Origin: a virus
Reading direction: 5' to 3' (one strand)
Virus record (IMG/VR): IMGVR_UViG_3300044972_000541
Span: 1 to 31,614 of that record
Length of the DNA: 31,614 nt
The notes beneath the pieces were generated by a model, which saw only the letters and a list, made by a program, of their open reading frames with translations, did not search any database and was not told where the DNA came from. Numbering within the stretch: position 1 is the first letter of the stretch; the number at the start of each line of letters is the position of its first letter. Shown piece by piece: positions 1 through 7,892 of this stretch. The position numbers and the translations under genes were made by a program.

Positions 1-40
1 AGCCAACCGGCTTTATGATGAAGCAGTAGGGAGCTTTCAT
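1..40 (-). CDS. Start of a phage protein, cut by the left window edge
   Basis: An ATG on the minus strand at 38-40 opens a frame that reads MKAPYCFIIKPVG and runs off the left edge. Its start overlaps the stop of the upstream gene (TAATG arrangement), as is usual in this operon. The opening resembles a small conserved phage protein that begins MK-x-x-YCFI-x-KP, but 13 residues are too few to assign a family. Call rests on the coupled start and the open frame. Confidence 0.5.
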   Translation of the reverse strand, partial: MKAPYCFIIKPVG

Positions 41-261
41 TAGAAATCTATTTTGTACTCTGTTGAGATTGGCATATTTGCCGAGAAGTTTTTCCAGCAA
101 ACAATCGCGCCGTCCTGCATGATCCAAATAGAAATAGATCCATCATCATTCTTGATAATAGACTCGATCTCATACTCATCTCGGAGAACGCGTTGTCCTA
201 CAACGTAGTGCATGCACTTCATGTAGTCAGGACCAACCGATATTTTTCTAATTAAATTCAC
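40..261 (-). CDS. Small conserved phage protein, unknown function
   Basis: A 73-residue protein with no signal peptide or membrane segment. It looks like a small soluble beta-rich protein with conserved-looking aromatic and charged positions (HYVVGQ near residue 18, IWIMQDG near 46, WKNF near 56, and a C-terminal EYKIDF). It overlaps the end of the upstream gene by 14 nt and its stop overlaps the next ATG, so it is translated as part of a minus-strand operon. I recognise it only as a type of short protein seen in phages of Bacteroidota; no role can be given. Confidence 0.7.
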   Translation of the reverse strand: MNLIRKISVGPDYMKCMHYVVGQRVLRDEYEIESIIKNDDGSISIWIMQDGAIVCWKNFSANMPISTEYKIDF

Positions 262-490
262 CTGTTTGAAGGTTTACTTTTACATCGCCATACTCGTTGT
301 AAATCTCTTCTTGAACAGAAGCCAAGTCATGAGCAGCGATTTCCATGTTTGCCATTATTTGGTTCTTCTGAACTTTAAGACGTTCGAAATTGATTTCGAT
401 ATCTGCGATGTTAAACTTAAGGTCTCTGAATTTTCTGTTAGCCTCGATCAATCGATCAAGCTGTTCTTGTTTGATTTTCTTTGTTTTCAT
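248..490 (-). CDS. Small coiled-coil protein
   Basis: An 80-residue, highly charged protein. Residues about 5-65 are nearly continuous helix with heptad-like spacing of Leu, Ile and Met (from EQLDRLIEANRKF through ASVQEEIYNEYG), followed by a short C-terminal tail. This suggests a small helical oligomer. Function is unknown; a place beside tail and lysis genes suggests a virion assembly or structural helper. The start has a TAnnTTTG-like box about 20 nt upstream. Confidence 0.7.
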   Translation of the reverse strand: MKTKKIKQEQLDRLIEANRKFRDLKFNIADIEINFERLKVQKNQIMANMEIAAHDLASVQEEIYNEYGDVKVNLQTGEFN

Positions 491-506
491 TTTATTAGAT
501 TTGATG

Positions 507-514
507 TAAAGGTA
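507..514 (-). promoter_or_regulatory. Possible -7 promoter box
   Basis: Read on the minus strand the site is TACCTTTA, seven of eight matches to the Bacteroidota -7 consensus TAnnTTTG, in the gap between 539 and the start at 490. No clear TTTG lies 19 nt upstream (an ATTG is 21 nt away). Weak call. Confidence 0.3.
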
Positions 515-538
515 CTAAATTATGCTGATATAGAACAA

Positions 539-664
539 TTATTCTTCTTTAAGCATTTTTAAAGCATCTAAAATAAATACCATATCCTTCAAAGAATAGA
601 TACCTTTTTGAACTGCTACGTCAATAGCCTGTTCAATTGTTTGGATGGCTTGTTCTTTATCCAT
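539..664 (-). CDS. Tiny conserved phage protein (41 aa)
   Basis: A 41-residue ORF. It starts MDKEQAIQTIEQAID and ends in KMLKEE, and looks like two amphipathic helices. Its ATG lies inside the end of the upstream gene (8-nt overlap, 657-664), which supports coupled translation, and it fills an otherwise empty slot in the operon. Function unknown. Confidence 0.65.
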   Translation of the reverse strand: MDKEQAIQTIEQAIDVAVQKGIYSLKDMVFILDALKMLKEE

Positions 665-869
665 TAATGATTGCATTGATTGCAGATGTTTGCTCAGATG
701 TCAAAGCATTTACAAACCATTCTTTACTCATCATAACAATAAGATGTTCAACGTTTCTTGAAATGGTATCTAAATCATCTTGTGTTTTGTCCGTCTTTGC
801 GTTCAATTCGTTAACCAAATTCACGCTATCAAATGCAGCGTTTACGCTTTGTAGTATTTCGTTTTCCAT
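657..869 (-). CDS. Small helical protein, unknown function
   Basis: A 70-residue acidic, mostly helical protein with no membrane segment. It starts on the last base of the upstream fibre-like gene (869) and overlaps the next gene by 8 nt, so it is tightly linked to the fibre gene. Possible roles include a fibre chaperone or a baseplate accessory, but this is inference from position only. Confidence 0.65.
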   Translation of the reverse strand: MENEILQSVNAAFDSVNLVNELNAKTDKTQDDLDTISRNVEHLIVMMSKEWFVNALTSEQTSAINAIING

Positions 870-1669
870 TATGCTAAAAGTATTTTTTGAACTGTTCCGT
901 TAATTACTACTTCCCAATATTTTGATGAAGTATTTACTTGAGATGCTACCGTTCCTACGGGATAAATAGAACTTCCGATTGCTATTTGCCCAGCTCCTAC
1001 AACAATGCCACACCCGATAGCTATAGCTCCAGAATCAGCAATTGAACTTGAACCTATAACAATAGTTCCTACGCCACTCGTAGCCGAACTTGCACCTATC
1101 GCAACACAATCATTTTCGTTGCCATCTAACACGTCACCACCTATACAAACATTTCGAATACCACTTACATTTGTTACACCCGCTGATTGCCCAATCATAA
1201 TATTGCCACCACCCGTTGTGCAAAATCTATTTGCATTTGTACCAATAGCTACATTTGAACTTGCAGTTGTGAGATTATAATTTGCTCCAACACCAATAGC
1301 TACATTTGAACTTCCAGTTGTTGCTGATGTTAAAGCATCCGTGCCAATAGCCACATTATTTGGACCCGTTGTATTAGCATCCAATGCATTATATCCAACT
1401 ACTGTATTATTGCTACCGCTTGTATTACTCTTTAAAGCACCATCACCAAATGAAGTGTTAGATGCAATGTTTCCTTTTCCGTTATTCCAAAGAGTTAAAT
1501 CCGTTGCGTTGGTTTCAACCCATGCTGGTAATCCACCACCTGCAGTATCAATGATATCCTGCATAGTGTAAATGTTTTTCTGAGCATTTACTAATGCTGA
1601 TCCGCGTTCTTTAGTTACAACACTATTTTCTATAGTGTGAAATTTTTGATTAAGTGGTATAATTGCCAT
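869..1669 (-). CDS. Tail fibre or spike with YadA-head-like repeats
   Basis: A 266-residue protein. Residues about 75-240 hold many copies of a 14-16-residue repeat centred on NVAIG or close variants (VVGYNAL, NVAIGTDAL, NVAIGVGAN, NVCIGG, CVAIGAS, AIAIGCG, QIAIGSS). This is the hallmark of the left-handed beta-roll of YadA/Hia-type trimeric adhesin heads, which also occurs in phage fibres. The repeat predicts a trimeric, surface-exposed shaft. No signal peptide or membrane anchor is present, which argues for a virion fibre and not a bacterial adhesin. It sits downstream of the lysis genes. Likely role is host attachment; the exact place on the virion is unknown. Confidence 0.8.
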   Translation of the reverse strand: MAIIPLNQKFHTIENSVVTKERGSALVNAQKNIYTMQDIIDTAGGGLPAWVETNATDLTLWNNGKGNIASNTSFGDGALKSNTSGSNNTVVGYNALDANTTGPNNVAIGTDALTSATTGSSNVAIGVGANYNLTTASSNVAIGTNANRFCTTGGGNIMIGQSAGVTNVSGIRNVCIGGDVLDGNENDCVAIGASSATSGVGTIVIGSSSIADSGAIAIGCGIVVGAGQIAIGSSIYPVGTVASQVNTSSKYWEVVINGTVQKILLA

Positions 1670-1672
1670 AGT

Positions 1673-2074
1673 TTATAAAGATATGTACCAAGTTGCGTTG
1701 GCGTGATTATATTGCAAACACACTGGCGTGTTTGCTGTTAATGTTGACGGAGCGCCTACAATTGTAGCGCCTGATGATATCCATGTTGTTGCTGCACGAG
1801 TTTCAGTTGCCATTACAACATACTTAGCACCATTTAAGTTTGAGTTAGATGCCGGAAGAGTAATTGCAAATGATGCACCTGCTGTTCCCGTGAAGTATGT
1901 GTTGGTCACTAAAATAGTACGAGACGTCAATAAGTTTGTAGCAACAACTTCAGGCGTAGCATTCAATGCCAATAAAGCTTGTACGTTAAAATTCTTTTGA
2001 GAACCATTTTCATCTGTACCGAATACGGTACAATTAACATTTGGCGCTACTACGTTATAATTATTTACTTTCAT
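1673..2074 (-). CDS. Probable tail-fibre-associated protein
   Basis: A 133-residue protein, Thr/Ala/Asn-rich with alternating hydrophobic residues typical of a beta-structured fibre or baseplate domain (FAITLPASNSNLNG near 88-102, then KYVVMATET). It lies 3 nt upstream of the YadA-like fibre gene and its ATG overlaps the previous stop by 4 nt (ATGA). The pattern of a TLPA-type strand followed by G-x-x-Y-VVM is seen in other phage fibre domains, but I cannot name a family. Confidence 0.7.
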   Translation of the reverse strand: MKVNNYNVVAPNVNCTVFGTDENGSQKNFNVQALLALNATPEVVATNLLTSRTILVTNTYFTGTAGASFAITLPASNSNLNGAKYVVMATETRAATTWISSGATIVGAPSTLTANTPVCLQYNHANATWYISL

Positions 2075-2205
2075 CTTCCTTGTCCTCGGTTAAGTTTCTT
2101 ATAGTTCTTTGAAGACTTCAATTTAGATGTCTTGCATTTTGAATGAATTCCAGGGCGACTTACCTTCACCTTGATCAATGACGTAGATTCTCCCTTCTTT
2201 TTCAT
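2071..2205 (-). CDS. Small basic conserved phage protein (44 aa)
   Basis: A 44-residue, strongly basic ORF containing VKVSRPGIHSKCKTSK and ending in YKKLNRGQGR. The charge suggests nucleic-acid or virion-core contact. It is joined to the downstream gene by an ATGA overlap and has a TAnnTTTG box just upstream. Proteins with this S-R-P-G-x-H-x-K signature look like a recurring small phage family of unknown function; that comparison is from memory. Confidence 0.7.
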   Translation of the reverse strand: MKKKGESTSLIKVKVSRPGIHSKCKTSKLKSSKNYKKLNRGQGR

Positions 2206-2209
2206 ATCA

Positions 2210-2217
2210 CAAATTTA
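2210..2217 (-). promoter_or_regulatory. Candidate -7 promoter box for the fibre operon
   Basis: Read on the minus strand this is TAAATTTG, a perfect match to the Bacteroidota -7 consensus TAnnTTTG. It is 4 nt from the ATG at 2205 and just downstream of the endolysin stop. No TTTG is found 19 nt upstream, so only half of the promoter is visible. If used, the transcript would be almost leaderless. Confidence 0.4.
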
Positions 2218-2226
2218 ATAAAAAAA

Positions 2227-2901
2227 TTAGAGACTCTTCAACATAGCAATCATTCGAGGGCAAGGATAGATATCAGACTTGTCTTTTCTAAATGAGTTAT
2301 GGCTATATACACCATTCTCTCCTTTTAATCCTCTAACTGAAATATCCCACATGTCTTCATCACGATACGTCAGATCAATATTATATATATTAGCCCAATA
2401 CAACATCAATTGACGTAGAGATTCGATCTGTGCGTCTGTGTATGCATGGTAATACTTACGTCCTTTGTATGGCTTCTCTAGTTCACATACCTGATCGATA
2501 GGAACCTCTCTACTCACATAGTTATAGAACTTATCACCCTTCTTAGTTAATGGACCCCAATTGCATATCTCAACAGCTACACACATCGGATCGATTGACT
2601 TATAAGGAACACCCTTAGCTCTGAATATATCTTGCTTAAGTCCTAAGTGATATCCCCAATACTTTGAACTAAATGCTTGACAGATCTCTCCGTCGTATGT
2701 ATCTTTTGATTGTCCCTTTCCGGAGATAACTACACATGTTGCAATGCGACCTCTATCGTCATTGTCCCACATCTTAATTGTACCTACACCTGAGCTATTT
2801 CCTGCTGTGTGGTGTAATACGATCATACTCTTCTTTGTCTCAGTCTTAATGTACTGAGATTCCTTCATAGGAACCTGTTTGATATTAGATGGTAACTTCA
2901 T
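2227..2901 (-). CDS. Endolysin: N-acetylmuramoyl-L-alanine amidase
   Basis: A 224-residue peptidoglycan amidase of the Amidase_2 / T7-lysozyme type, which cuts the bond between N-acetylmuramic acid and L-Ala at the end of infection. Visible signs are the strand plus zinc ligand motif IVLHHTAG (His30/His31), GYHLGL (His85), VAVEICNWG (about 108-116), and a C-terminal His201 and Cys214 in a DKSDIYPCP context, matching the His-His-Cys zinc site of the family. There is no signal peptide, so release needs a holin. The holin gene lies 1 nt upstream and the spanin before it, forming a lysis cassette. Confidence 0.92.
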   Translation of the reverse strand: MKLPSNIKQVPMKESQYIKTETKKSMIVLHHTAGNSSGVGTIKMWDNDDRGRIATCVVISGKGQSKDTYDGEICQAFSSKYWGYHLGLKQDIFRAKGVPYKSIDPMCVAVEICNWGPLTKKGDKFYNYVSREVPIDQVCELEKPYKGRKYYHAYTDAQIESLRQLMLYWANIYNIDLTYRDEDMWDISVRGLKGENGVYSHNSFRKDKSDIYPCPRMIAMLKSL

Positions 2902-2902
2902 A

Positions 2903-3352
2903 TTATCTCCATTTATCGCTCTCGCTTTTAAGACCTGTGATAAAGTCTCTAAACGATTTTAAAATATCTTTTCCGGTAACATCTTTATAACTCTCGTTCA
3001 TACTCTTAACTTCGATGAAAACAAAGAACAATGCAACAGCTTTAGTTAACAATAACTCGATTGATATGAAGTGAGATATGATGTCACCTGCGATGTACTT
3101 CTCTACCAAGTAAAAGAAAAATATTGCGGCTGCATATATAAGGCATTTGATACCTGTTGCCAACATCTTCTGGCTAGTAATTATATCTCCAATCTTAGCA
3201 GTTGATCCAGCCTTACGTCTGCTTTTAATAGATCTCCAGATTCCGAAACCTAGATCAAAACCGATAGAAATTAATGCAACTGTGACTAATGGTCCGACTG
3301 GCGCAAATAGCGTAATAAAGCTTGACAAAATGATAATAGTGTTTGTTTTCAT
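2903..3352 (-). CDS. Holin
   Basis: A 149-residue inner-membrane protein with three hydrophobic stretches (about residues 4-37, 68-88 and 96-116), short polar loops and a charged C-terminal tail (SFRDFITGLKSESDKWR). The region VALFFVFIEVKSMNESYKDVTG fits the general plan of phage_holin_4-like proteins, where an F-x-x-E-x-x-S-x-x-E segment follows the last helix. It lies between the spanin (4-nt overlap) and the amidase (1-nt gap). Expected role: timed membrane permeabilisation to release the endolysin. Confidence 0.85.
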   Translation of the reverse strand: MKTNTIIILSSFITLFAPVGPLVTVALISIGFDLGFGIWRSIKSRRKAGSTAKIGDIITSQKMLATGIKCLIYAAAIFFFYLVEKYIAGDIISHFISIELLLTKAVALFFVFIEVKSMNESYKDVTGKDILKSFRDFITGLKSESDKWR

Positions 3353-3780
3353 CTAAAAAATTTATATGCCCGATATAAGATATAAAGTACTACAAATATA
3401 ATCAAAAAAGCCAACAGGTTGTTTAGCAGTTTCTTCCACCATGGGTATTTCTCGTAATATTTAATAGGTATCTTTCTCTCCACTATTTTAGTGATGTAAA
3501 CAGGATCACATTTGCCTTGTATGTATACCTTCTTCTCTTTTGGCACATACCACGTTTTAACAGTAACTCTGTCCTTAGTTAGAGTAATTGTATCAACAAG
3601 CTCTCTCAATGTTACTACAGTGTCTGTATGCACCTCAGGGATGTATAGGTTGATAGTATCATGGATGATCAATGTATCCTGAGTAAGTAGGTATGGGTAC
3701 TTCTCAACTAGACGAGTGAAACGTTTTATTGGGCTACAACTAGCTAATAGTATCGAAATTATTATAATCGTTGTTCTCAT
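3349..3780 (-). CDS. Probable unimolecular spanin (lipoprotein with C-terminal TM)
   Basis: A 143-residue protein with a lipoprotein signal at the N-terminus (hydrophobic residues 4-13, lipobox LASC, Cys15) and a strong transmembrane helix near the C-terminus (about 118-138, after YPWWKKLLN). The stretch between them is rich in Thr/Val strands (TDTVVTLRELVDTITLT). An outer-membrane lipid anchor at one end and an inner-membrane helix at the other is the u-spanin architecture known from phage T1 gp11. It overlaps the holin start by 4 nt and lies in the lysis cassette. The role, fusing inner and outer membranes in the last lysis step, is inferred from architecture and context. Confidence 0.75.
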   Translation of the reverse strand: MRTTIIIISILLASCSPIKRFTRLVEKYPYLLTQDTLIIHDTINLYIPEVHTDTVVTLRELVDTITLTKDRVTVKTWYVPKEKKVYIQGKCDPVYITKIVERKIPIKYYEKYPWWKKLLNNLLAFLIIFVVLYILYRAYKFFR

Positions 3781-3946
3781 TTTCTTTTATAGGTGATTTA
3801 TTATACCAATGCCATCCGTCTACAGGATAGTTGTAATTATCTTTATTCTCTCTCAATAATTCGAAGTCTGGGCCGTACACAAAATTAGGCGCAAATACCC
3901 ATGAACCATCTTCAAATTGTTTATAAAATCCTGATGTATCTTCCAT
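3740..3946 (-). CDS. Small tail-associated protein
   Basis: A 68-residue, Trp/Tyr/Asn-rich protein (DGSWVFAPNFVYGPDFEL near 13-30, YPVDGWHWYNKSP near 40-52). It starts 1 nt after the stop of the large LRR protein and overlaps the spanin gene by 41 nt. Aromatic-rich small proteins like this occur after tail-fibre genes in Bacteroidota phages and could cap or decorate a fibre, but the role is not known. Confidence 0.65.
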   Translation of the reverse strand: MEDTSGFYKQFEDGSWVFAPNFVYGPDFELLRENKDNYNYPVDGWHWYNKSPIKENENNDYNNFDTIS

Positions 3947-3947
3947 A

Positions 3948-6143
3948 TTATCCTGTTATTGTCCAACCTTTAGACGTTACAATTAATCTGTCGGCTGCAG
4001 TTAATCCTGCTGCACCTACTGCAGTTGAAATATTTATTGTTTTAGATACTACAGTTCCCTGTGCAGCCATATCGTTAAACAATTGAACTATATTAGCTGT
4101 AGACATATTTGTATTAGATACGTTAATTTGCGGAGATGTTCCAGTCCATTGACCTGCTGAAGTATTTAGTAATCTTACAGATTGAACATCTGTTCTTGCT
4201 GAAGAATTATTTCCGCTTAAAGCTAATACACTTAAAGGGCATACAAAAGATATAGACAATAATCTGGCAAAATTATTTGAACTAGCATTTACTAAAGGAG
4301 TTGCCGTTAACGATCCTACTTTATTAAAATTAATTATATTAGTTAAATTAGGACAAGTATTAAATGTTGCTAATAGAGTATTAACTAAAGATAATTGATT
4401 AGTTGGAAAAGTTATAGATTTTAAACTCCAACAATTCTGAAAAGCACTTGAAAAATCTGTTACCGAAGAAGATACTATTGCTGGTAAAACAATAGTTTCT
4501 ATTGTCCTACATGCATTAAATATTCCAGCAAAACTAGTACAAGCTGTCATACTTGTAGGAAGAGTAACAGATTTTAAATTATTACAAAAAGAAAATGCAT
4601 TTTGAGTAGTAGTCACACTATTCATTGTAGCAGGCAAAGAAATAGTCTCTAAAGAATAGCAAGAAGAAAATCCTTGTAATAAAGTAGTACAAGCATTCAT
4701 GCTTGTAGGTAATGTAATTGTTTTTAATAAAGGACAAAAATTGAAGCAACCACTTAAAGTAGTTACAGAATTTTGTACTCCAGGATTCCAATCAAGTATT
4801 TTTAAAGACGCACAGCTACTAAATGTATTAGAAAGATTTGTAAATAAATACGAAGAATTTATAGTAATCTTTTCAATAGATCTGCAACTACTAAAAGTTG
4901 ATGAAAAATCTACTCCTGCTGGAGAAAGATTATTTGGTAATGTTACATCAGTTAAATTACTGCAGGCACCAAATGTATTAAACATACTAGTACAAACAGG
5001 CATATCAGATTGAAAAGTAACTTTTTTCAAATTTGTGCATGAAGAAAACGCACTACTCATAGTAGTTGCACTAAAGTTTAAGGGAAAAAGAATAGATTTT
5101 AAATTAGTACAATTACTAAAAGTAGTACTAACTGTATATCTTGCATTACTTGAACATGATGCTGGAAAATATACAGTTTGTAAATTAGAACAACTTGAAA
5201 ATGTACTAGTAAGATTTACTGTAGTAGGGCTTCCAAATGTTGGTAAGCTTACAAATTTAACCCATTCTAATGACAAACAATTTGTAAATGTAGTTTGAAA
5301 TGTTGTGCAATTATTTAAAGACGGAAGTGTCACATTTTTTAGTGCATAGCAAAAATAAAAAGTATTTTGAAAAGTTGTACAACTGTTGAGTGTAGTCGGA
5401 AGAGAAACAGAAATTAAATTAAAACAATTCTGAAATGTTGAATTACAAGAACTTATATTTACTGAATTAGTAGGAATAGCTACAGATCTTAAAAGAAAAC
5501 AATCTTGAAAAGCGCTTGCAATATTTGTTAAGTTCGGTGCTGATGTAGGCATTACTACAGCAGATAAACTAAAACAACCTTGAAATGCCCCTGACATATC
5601 CGTAAAAGTTACTGTTATAGGTAATTTAACATATTCTAAGTAATTATAACTTCCTAAACCATTAAATCCACTATAATAATAAGCCATACTAACTGTTTGA
5701 GTACTATTACCATAATACATTTCTAAAACATAACATGTAGTATATATATTTTGACTATTTGCAGAAATTTGTACAGGAAGTATTCTACAAGCATTAAGAA
5801 CAGAAACTCCTGTACCTGTAAAATATACTCTAATTTTAAAAGTGGTATATCCTCTAGAACAAGGTGTACCTGTTCCTGGTGTATATACTTTAGTTGTATT
5901 TGTTTGTGCTCCGTTTGTAACAGTTGTAGTAGTTCCGTCACCCCAATCAATTATTATATCTTGAGATCCAGAAGTTCTAGAAAATTGGGTTCTTATTGTA
6001 CAAGAAGCGTCTCCTAAATCAGACATTAAAAACTGAACTTCACCAGGGGCATCAGTAATTACTGGCCAATCTGTAGGCCGAACCCAAGGCGTAGGGTTTA
6101 CGGTTTTTGTAAAAAAGTTTTGTATAGGTAAATTAACCGCCAT
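3948..6143 (-). CDS. BspA-like leucine-rich-repeat tail protein
   Basis: A 731-residue protein. Residues about 60-115 contain a PKD-like segment (DIIIDWGDGTTTTVTNG). From about 140 to 640 it is built of tandem repeats of roughly 22-24 residues with pattern F-x-x-C-x-x-L-x-x-V-x-LP, which matches the BspA/TpLRR (LRR_5) class. The C-terminal 80 residues (MSTANIVQLFNDMAAQG, ending in LIVTSKGWTITG) resemble the tail of BspA-type surface proteins. There is no signal peptide, so a virion location, probably receptor binding, fits better than secretion. Codons are more A/T-rich than in neighbours. It sits between tail proteins and the lysis cassette. Confidence 0.8.
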   Translation of the reverse strand: MAVNLPIQNFFTKTVNPTPWVRPTDWPVITDAPGEVQFLMSDLGDASCTIRTQFSRTSGSQDIIIDWGDGTTTTVTNGAQTNTTKVYTPGTGTPCSRGYTTFKIRVYFTGTGVSVLNACRILPVQISANSQNIYTTCYVLEMYYGNSTQTVSMAYYYSGFNGLGSYNYLEYVKLPITVTFTDMSGAFQGCFSLSAVVMPTSAPNLTNIASAFQDCFLLRSVAIPTNSVNISSCNSTFQNCFNLISVSLPTTLNSCTTFQNTFYFCYALKNVTLPSLNNCTTFQTTFTNCLSLEWVKFVSLPTFGSPTTVNLTSTFSSCSNLQTVYFPASCSSNARYTVSTTFSNCTNLKSILFPLNFSATTMSSAFSSCTNLKKVTFQSDMPVCTSMFNTFGACSNLTDVTLPNNLSPAGVDFSSTFSSCRSIEKITINSSYLFTNLSNTFSSCASLKILDWNPGVQNSVTTLSGCFNFCPLLKTITLPTSMNACTTLLQGFSSCYSLETISLPATMNSVTTTQNAFSFCNNLKSVTLPTSMTACTSFAGIFNACRTIETIVLPAIVSSSVTDFSSAFQNCWSLKSITFPTNQLSLVNTLLATFNTCPNLTNIINFNKVGSLTATPLVNASSNNFARLLSISFVCPLSVLALSGNNSSARTDVQSVRLLNTSAGQWTGTSPQINVSNTNMSTANIVQLFNDMAAQGTVVSKTINISTAVGAAGLTAADRLIVTSKGWTITG

Positions 6144-6145
6144 GA

Positions 6146-7327
6146 TTAAATTGTTGGTATAATAGTTATCTCTCCTCTAATATCTGTTGAAGGAGGAAAT
6201 AAAGAATAAAATGTACAACTTCCTGCAGCTACATCTACTTGTGGCAATAACCCACAAACAGATACTTCCGAGTAGCTACCATTTTCTGGAGTAAAGTCTA
6301 CTCTAGTATTTGTTGTAATATTTACATTAGAGAATGTGTAGGTATAATAACTGCCTACTAATACCCAACTTGCTGATACCAATGTTTGTAAAGTAAGTTT
6401 AATAATAGAAGCCCCTCCACCTCCACCATATTGAGGAATATTTAATGTAGATCCTACTAATGTTGCTGCACCACTTGTGCCTGTAGTAGTTAACGTGATT
6501 GAAGGTTGTATTCCAGCTGAAGACAATGACTCATTTTTCCATAGTGATGTAGCTGAGTCGTACTGAAGTATGTCATTGTTTGCAACAGATGTGATTGCAA
6601 CATCATGTAGTTCATTTAATTGATCTACACCTTCACTTACGCTGACAAATATTTTACCGTTATTAGCATGTGCGTAAATAACATATCCAATTTGAACAGG
6701 GTGAGTATTTGGCTCAATGTTTGTCAATTGGCCTGCTGTTGTTTCAGATAGCCATAATACATCGCCATCTAACCAAGTTTCACCTTGAATAGAACCTGTT
6801 GTATTTATTTTTCTTACCTCTCCAAAAGTAGTAATAAAACCTTCTTGATTATTATTTATTGTCTCAGTAACAAGTCCTAAAATACCTGTATGATTTGCTT
6901 TATTATTTGCTTGCGCTAATTTAACAGCTAATCGTTGCCCTTGAGCTCCACCTTCTGCTTGTGTCCTAACTCTTACACATTGATAATTCGCTTCTAATAA
7001 ATTAACTCCGGCTTTATTTACGACTCTTATTACTTCTTCTTGCCCTACTTGTAGTGTTACATTTCCACCCTTTAATCCAAGATCAACAGTACCATCTTGA
7101 TCGTTCCATCGCATAACAGCAACACCTGCTGTTCCTGTTGGCGTTTGGTCTAGTTCTAATTGACCTGCCTTTAATTCATACTCTCCTAAGTCAACATCTC
7201 CTGTTGCTCCTGTATATGGAACATAAGGACCACCTCCACCACCTGTGGTTTTGGGCTTACCGTCTGCTCCTATGATCTCTAGATGATCATACCCGAACAT
7301 ATTACCATTCGCGTCAATTACCTGCAT
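6146..7327 (-). CDS. Tail fibre protein
   Basis: A 393-residue structural protein. The N-terminal part has a GGGGGPYVPYTGATGDVDLG segment (about 31-50), a form often seen at the start of repeated fibre modules. Residues about 60-235 are mixed strands (VTLQVGQEEVIRVVNKAG, LWLSETTAGQLTNI, VQIGYVIYAHANNGKIFV), and residues 270-310 are Thr/Ser/Gly-rich. The C-terminal part is a small beta domain. It is followed immediately by the LRR protein and overlaps the upstream gene by 10 nt. Likely part of the distal tail or host-recognition apparatus. Confidence 0.75.
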   Translation of the reverse strand: MQVIDANGNMFGYDHLEIIGADGKPKTTGGGGGPYVPYTGATGDVDLGEYELKAGQLELDQTPTGTAGVAVMRWNDQDGTVDLGLKGGNVTLQVGQEEVIRVVNKAGVNLLEANYQCVRVRTQAEGGAQGQRLAVKLAQANNKANHTGILGLVTETINNNQEGFITTFGEVRKINTTGSIQGETWLDGDVLWLSETTAGQLTNIEPNTHPVQIGYVIYAHANNGKIFVSVSEGVDQLNELHDVAITSVANNDILQYDSATSLWKNESLSSAGIQPSITLTTTGTSGAATLVGSTLNIPQYGGGGGASIIKLTLQTLVSASWVLVGSYYTYTFSNVNITTNTRVDFTPENGSYSEVSVCGLLPQVDVAAGSCTFYSLFPPSTDIRGEITIIPTI

Positions 7328-7647
7328 CTCACAACATTTATATTAGGCATATCTTCACCCTCAGCTATAAATGTTGTACCTGAAACACTAGATGTGACGG
7401 TTATATAATCACCTTCGTTTAAAAAATATGGAAATGAGTCAGTGATAGTATCACCTGCGCTCAATGTAACAGAATATACTTGAGTTGTTGTCGTTGTAGA
7501 TGCGGTATATTTAGATACCGTCAAAACATATGCAGCCGGATTATTAAATCGCATATAACGAAGTTCAGACACATTATTATCAGGGGCCATATGTATAATC
7601 GTCCCTGATGTAGATAATGTTCCTTGATTCGTAAATTGGCCGATCAT
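7318..7647 (-). CDS. Probable tail protein, beta-rich
   Basis: A 109-residue Thr/Ser-rich protein predicted to be a beta-sandwich (RYMRFNNPAAYVLTVSKY near 30-47, VYSVTLSAGDTITD near 57-70, GDYITVTSSVSGTTFIAEG near 79-97). It starts on the last base of the preceding gene and overlaps the next fibre gene by 10 nt. Likely virion component by context; no family recognised. Confidence 0.7.
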   Translation of the reverse strand: MIGQFTNQGTLSTSGTIIHMAPDNNVSELRYMRFNNPAAYVLTVSKYTASTTTTTQVYSVTLSAGDTITDSFPYFLNEGDYITVTSSVSGTTFIAEGEDMPNINVVRCR

Positions 7648-7892
7648 TACTCAGTAATATTAATTTTAGGATTATAAGGTATTAATTCAATATCTTTTAC
7701 CCACATAGTATCAGGGTTTGTATTATTTTGAATCTCTTCAACTGATACAACCCAATTATCATCAGCATCTTGAATAGGATTAAAATAACTATCCGATGTA
7801 TATAATTGACCTATTAATTGATCTTTCTGATCAATAGTAAGTAAACCTACAAATAGGTTTAAGTCCTCTGTATTTATATCTACTAACTTCAT
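7647..7892 (-). CDS. Small structural-region protein
   Basis: An 81-residue acidic protein (NTEDLNLFVGLLTIDQKDQLIG near 7-28, SYFNPIQDADDNWVVSVEEIQNN near 35-57). It overlaps the upstream gene by 4 nt (ATGA) and its stop shares a base with the next start. Function unknown; a tail-region accessory is the best guess from position. Confidence 0.65.
   Translation of the reverse strand: MKLVDINTEDLNLFVGLLTIDQKDQLIGQLYTSDSYFNPIQDADDNWVVSVEEIQNNTNPDTMWVKDIELIPYNPKINITE

Noticed and set aside
266-562. Plus-strand hydrophobic ORF
   Set aside because: Antisense shadow of the coiled-coil gene; all neighbours here are minus strand.
1005-1571. Plus-strand Pro/Val-rich ORFs across the fibre gene
   Set aside because: Antisense shadows of the repeated NVAIG codons; their regularity comes from the fibre repeats.
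5751-6017. Cys/Ser-rich plus-strand ORF
   Set aside because: Antisense shadow of the LRR protein's N-terminal part; composition is an effect of the other strand.
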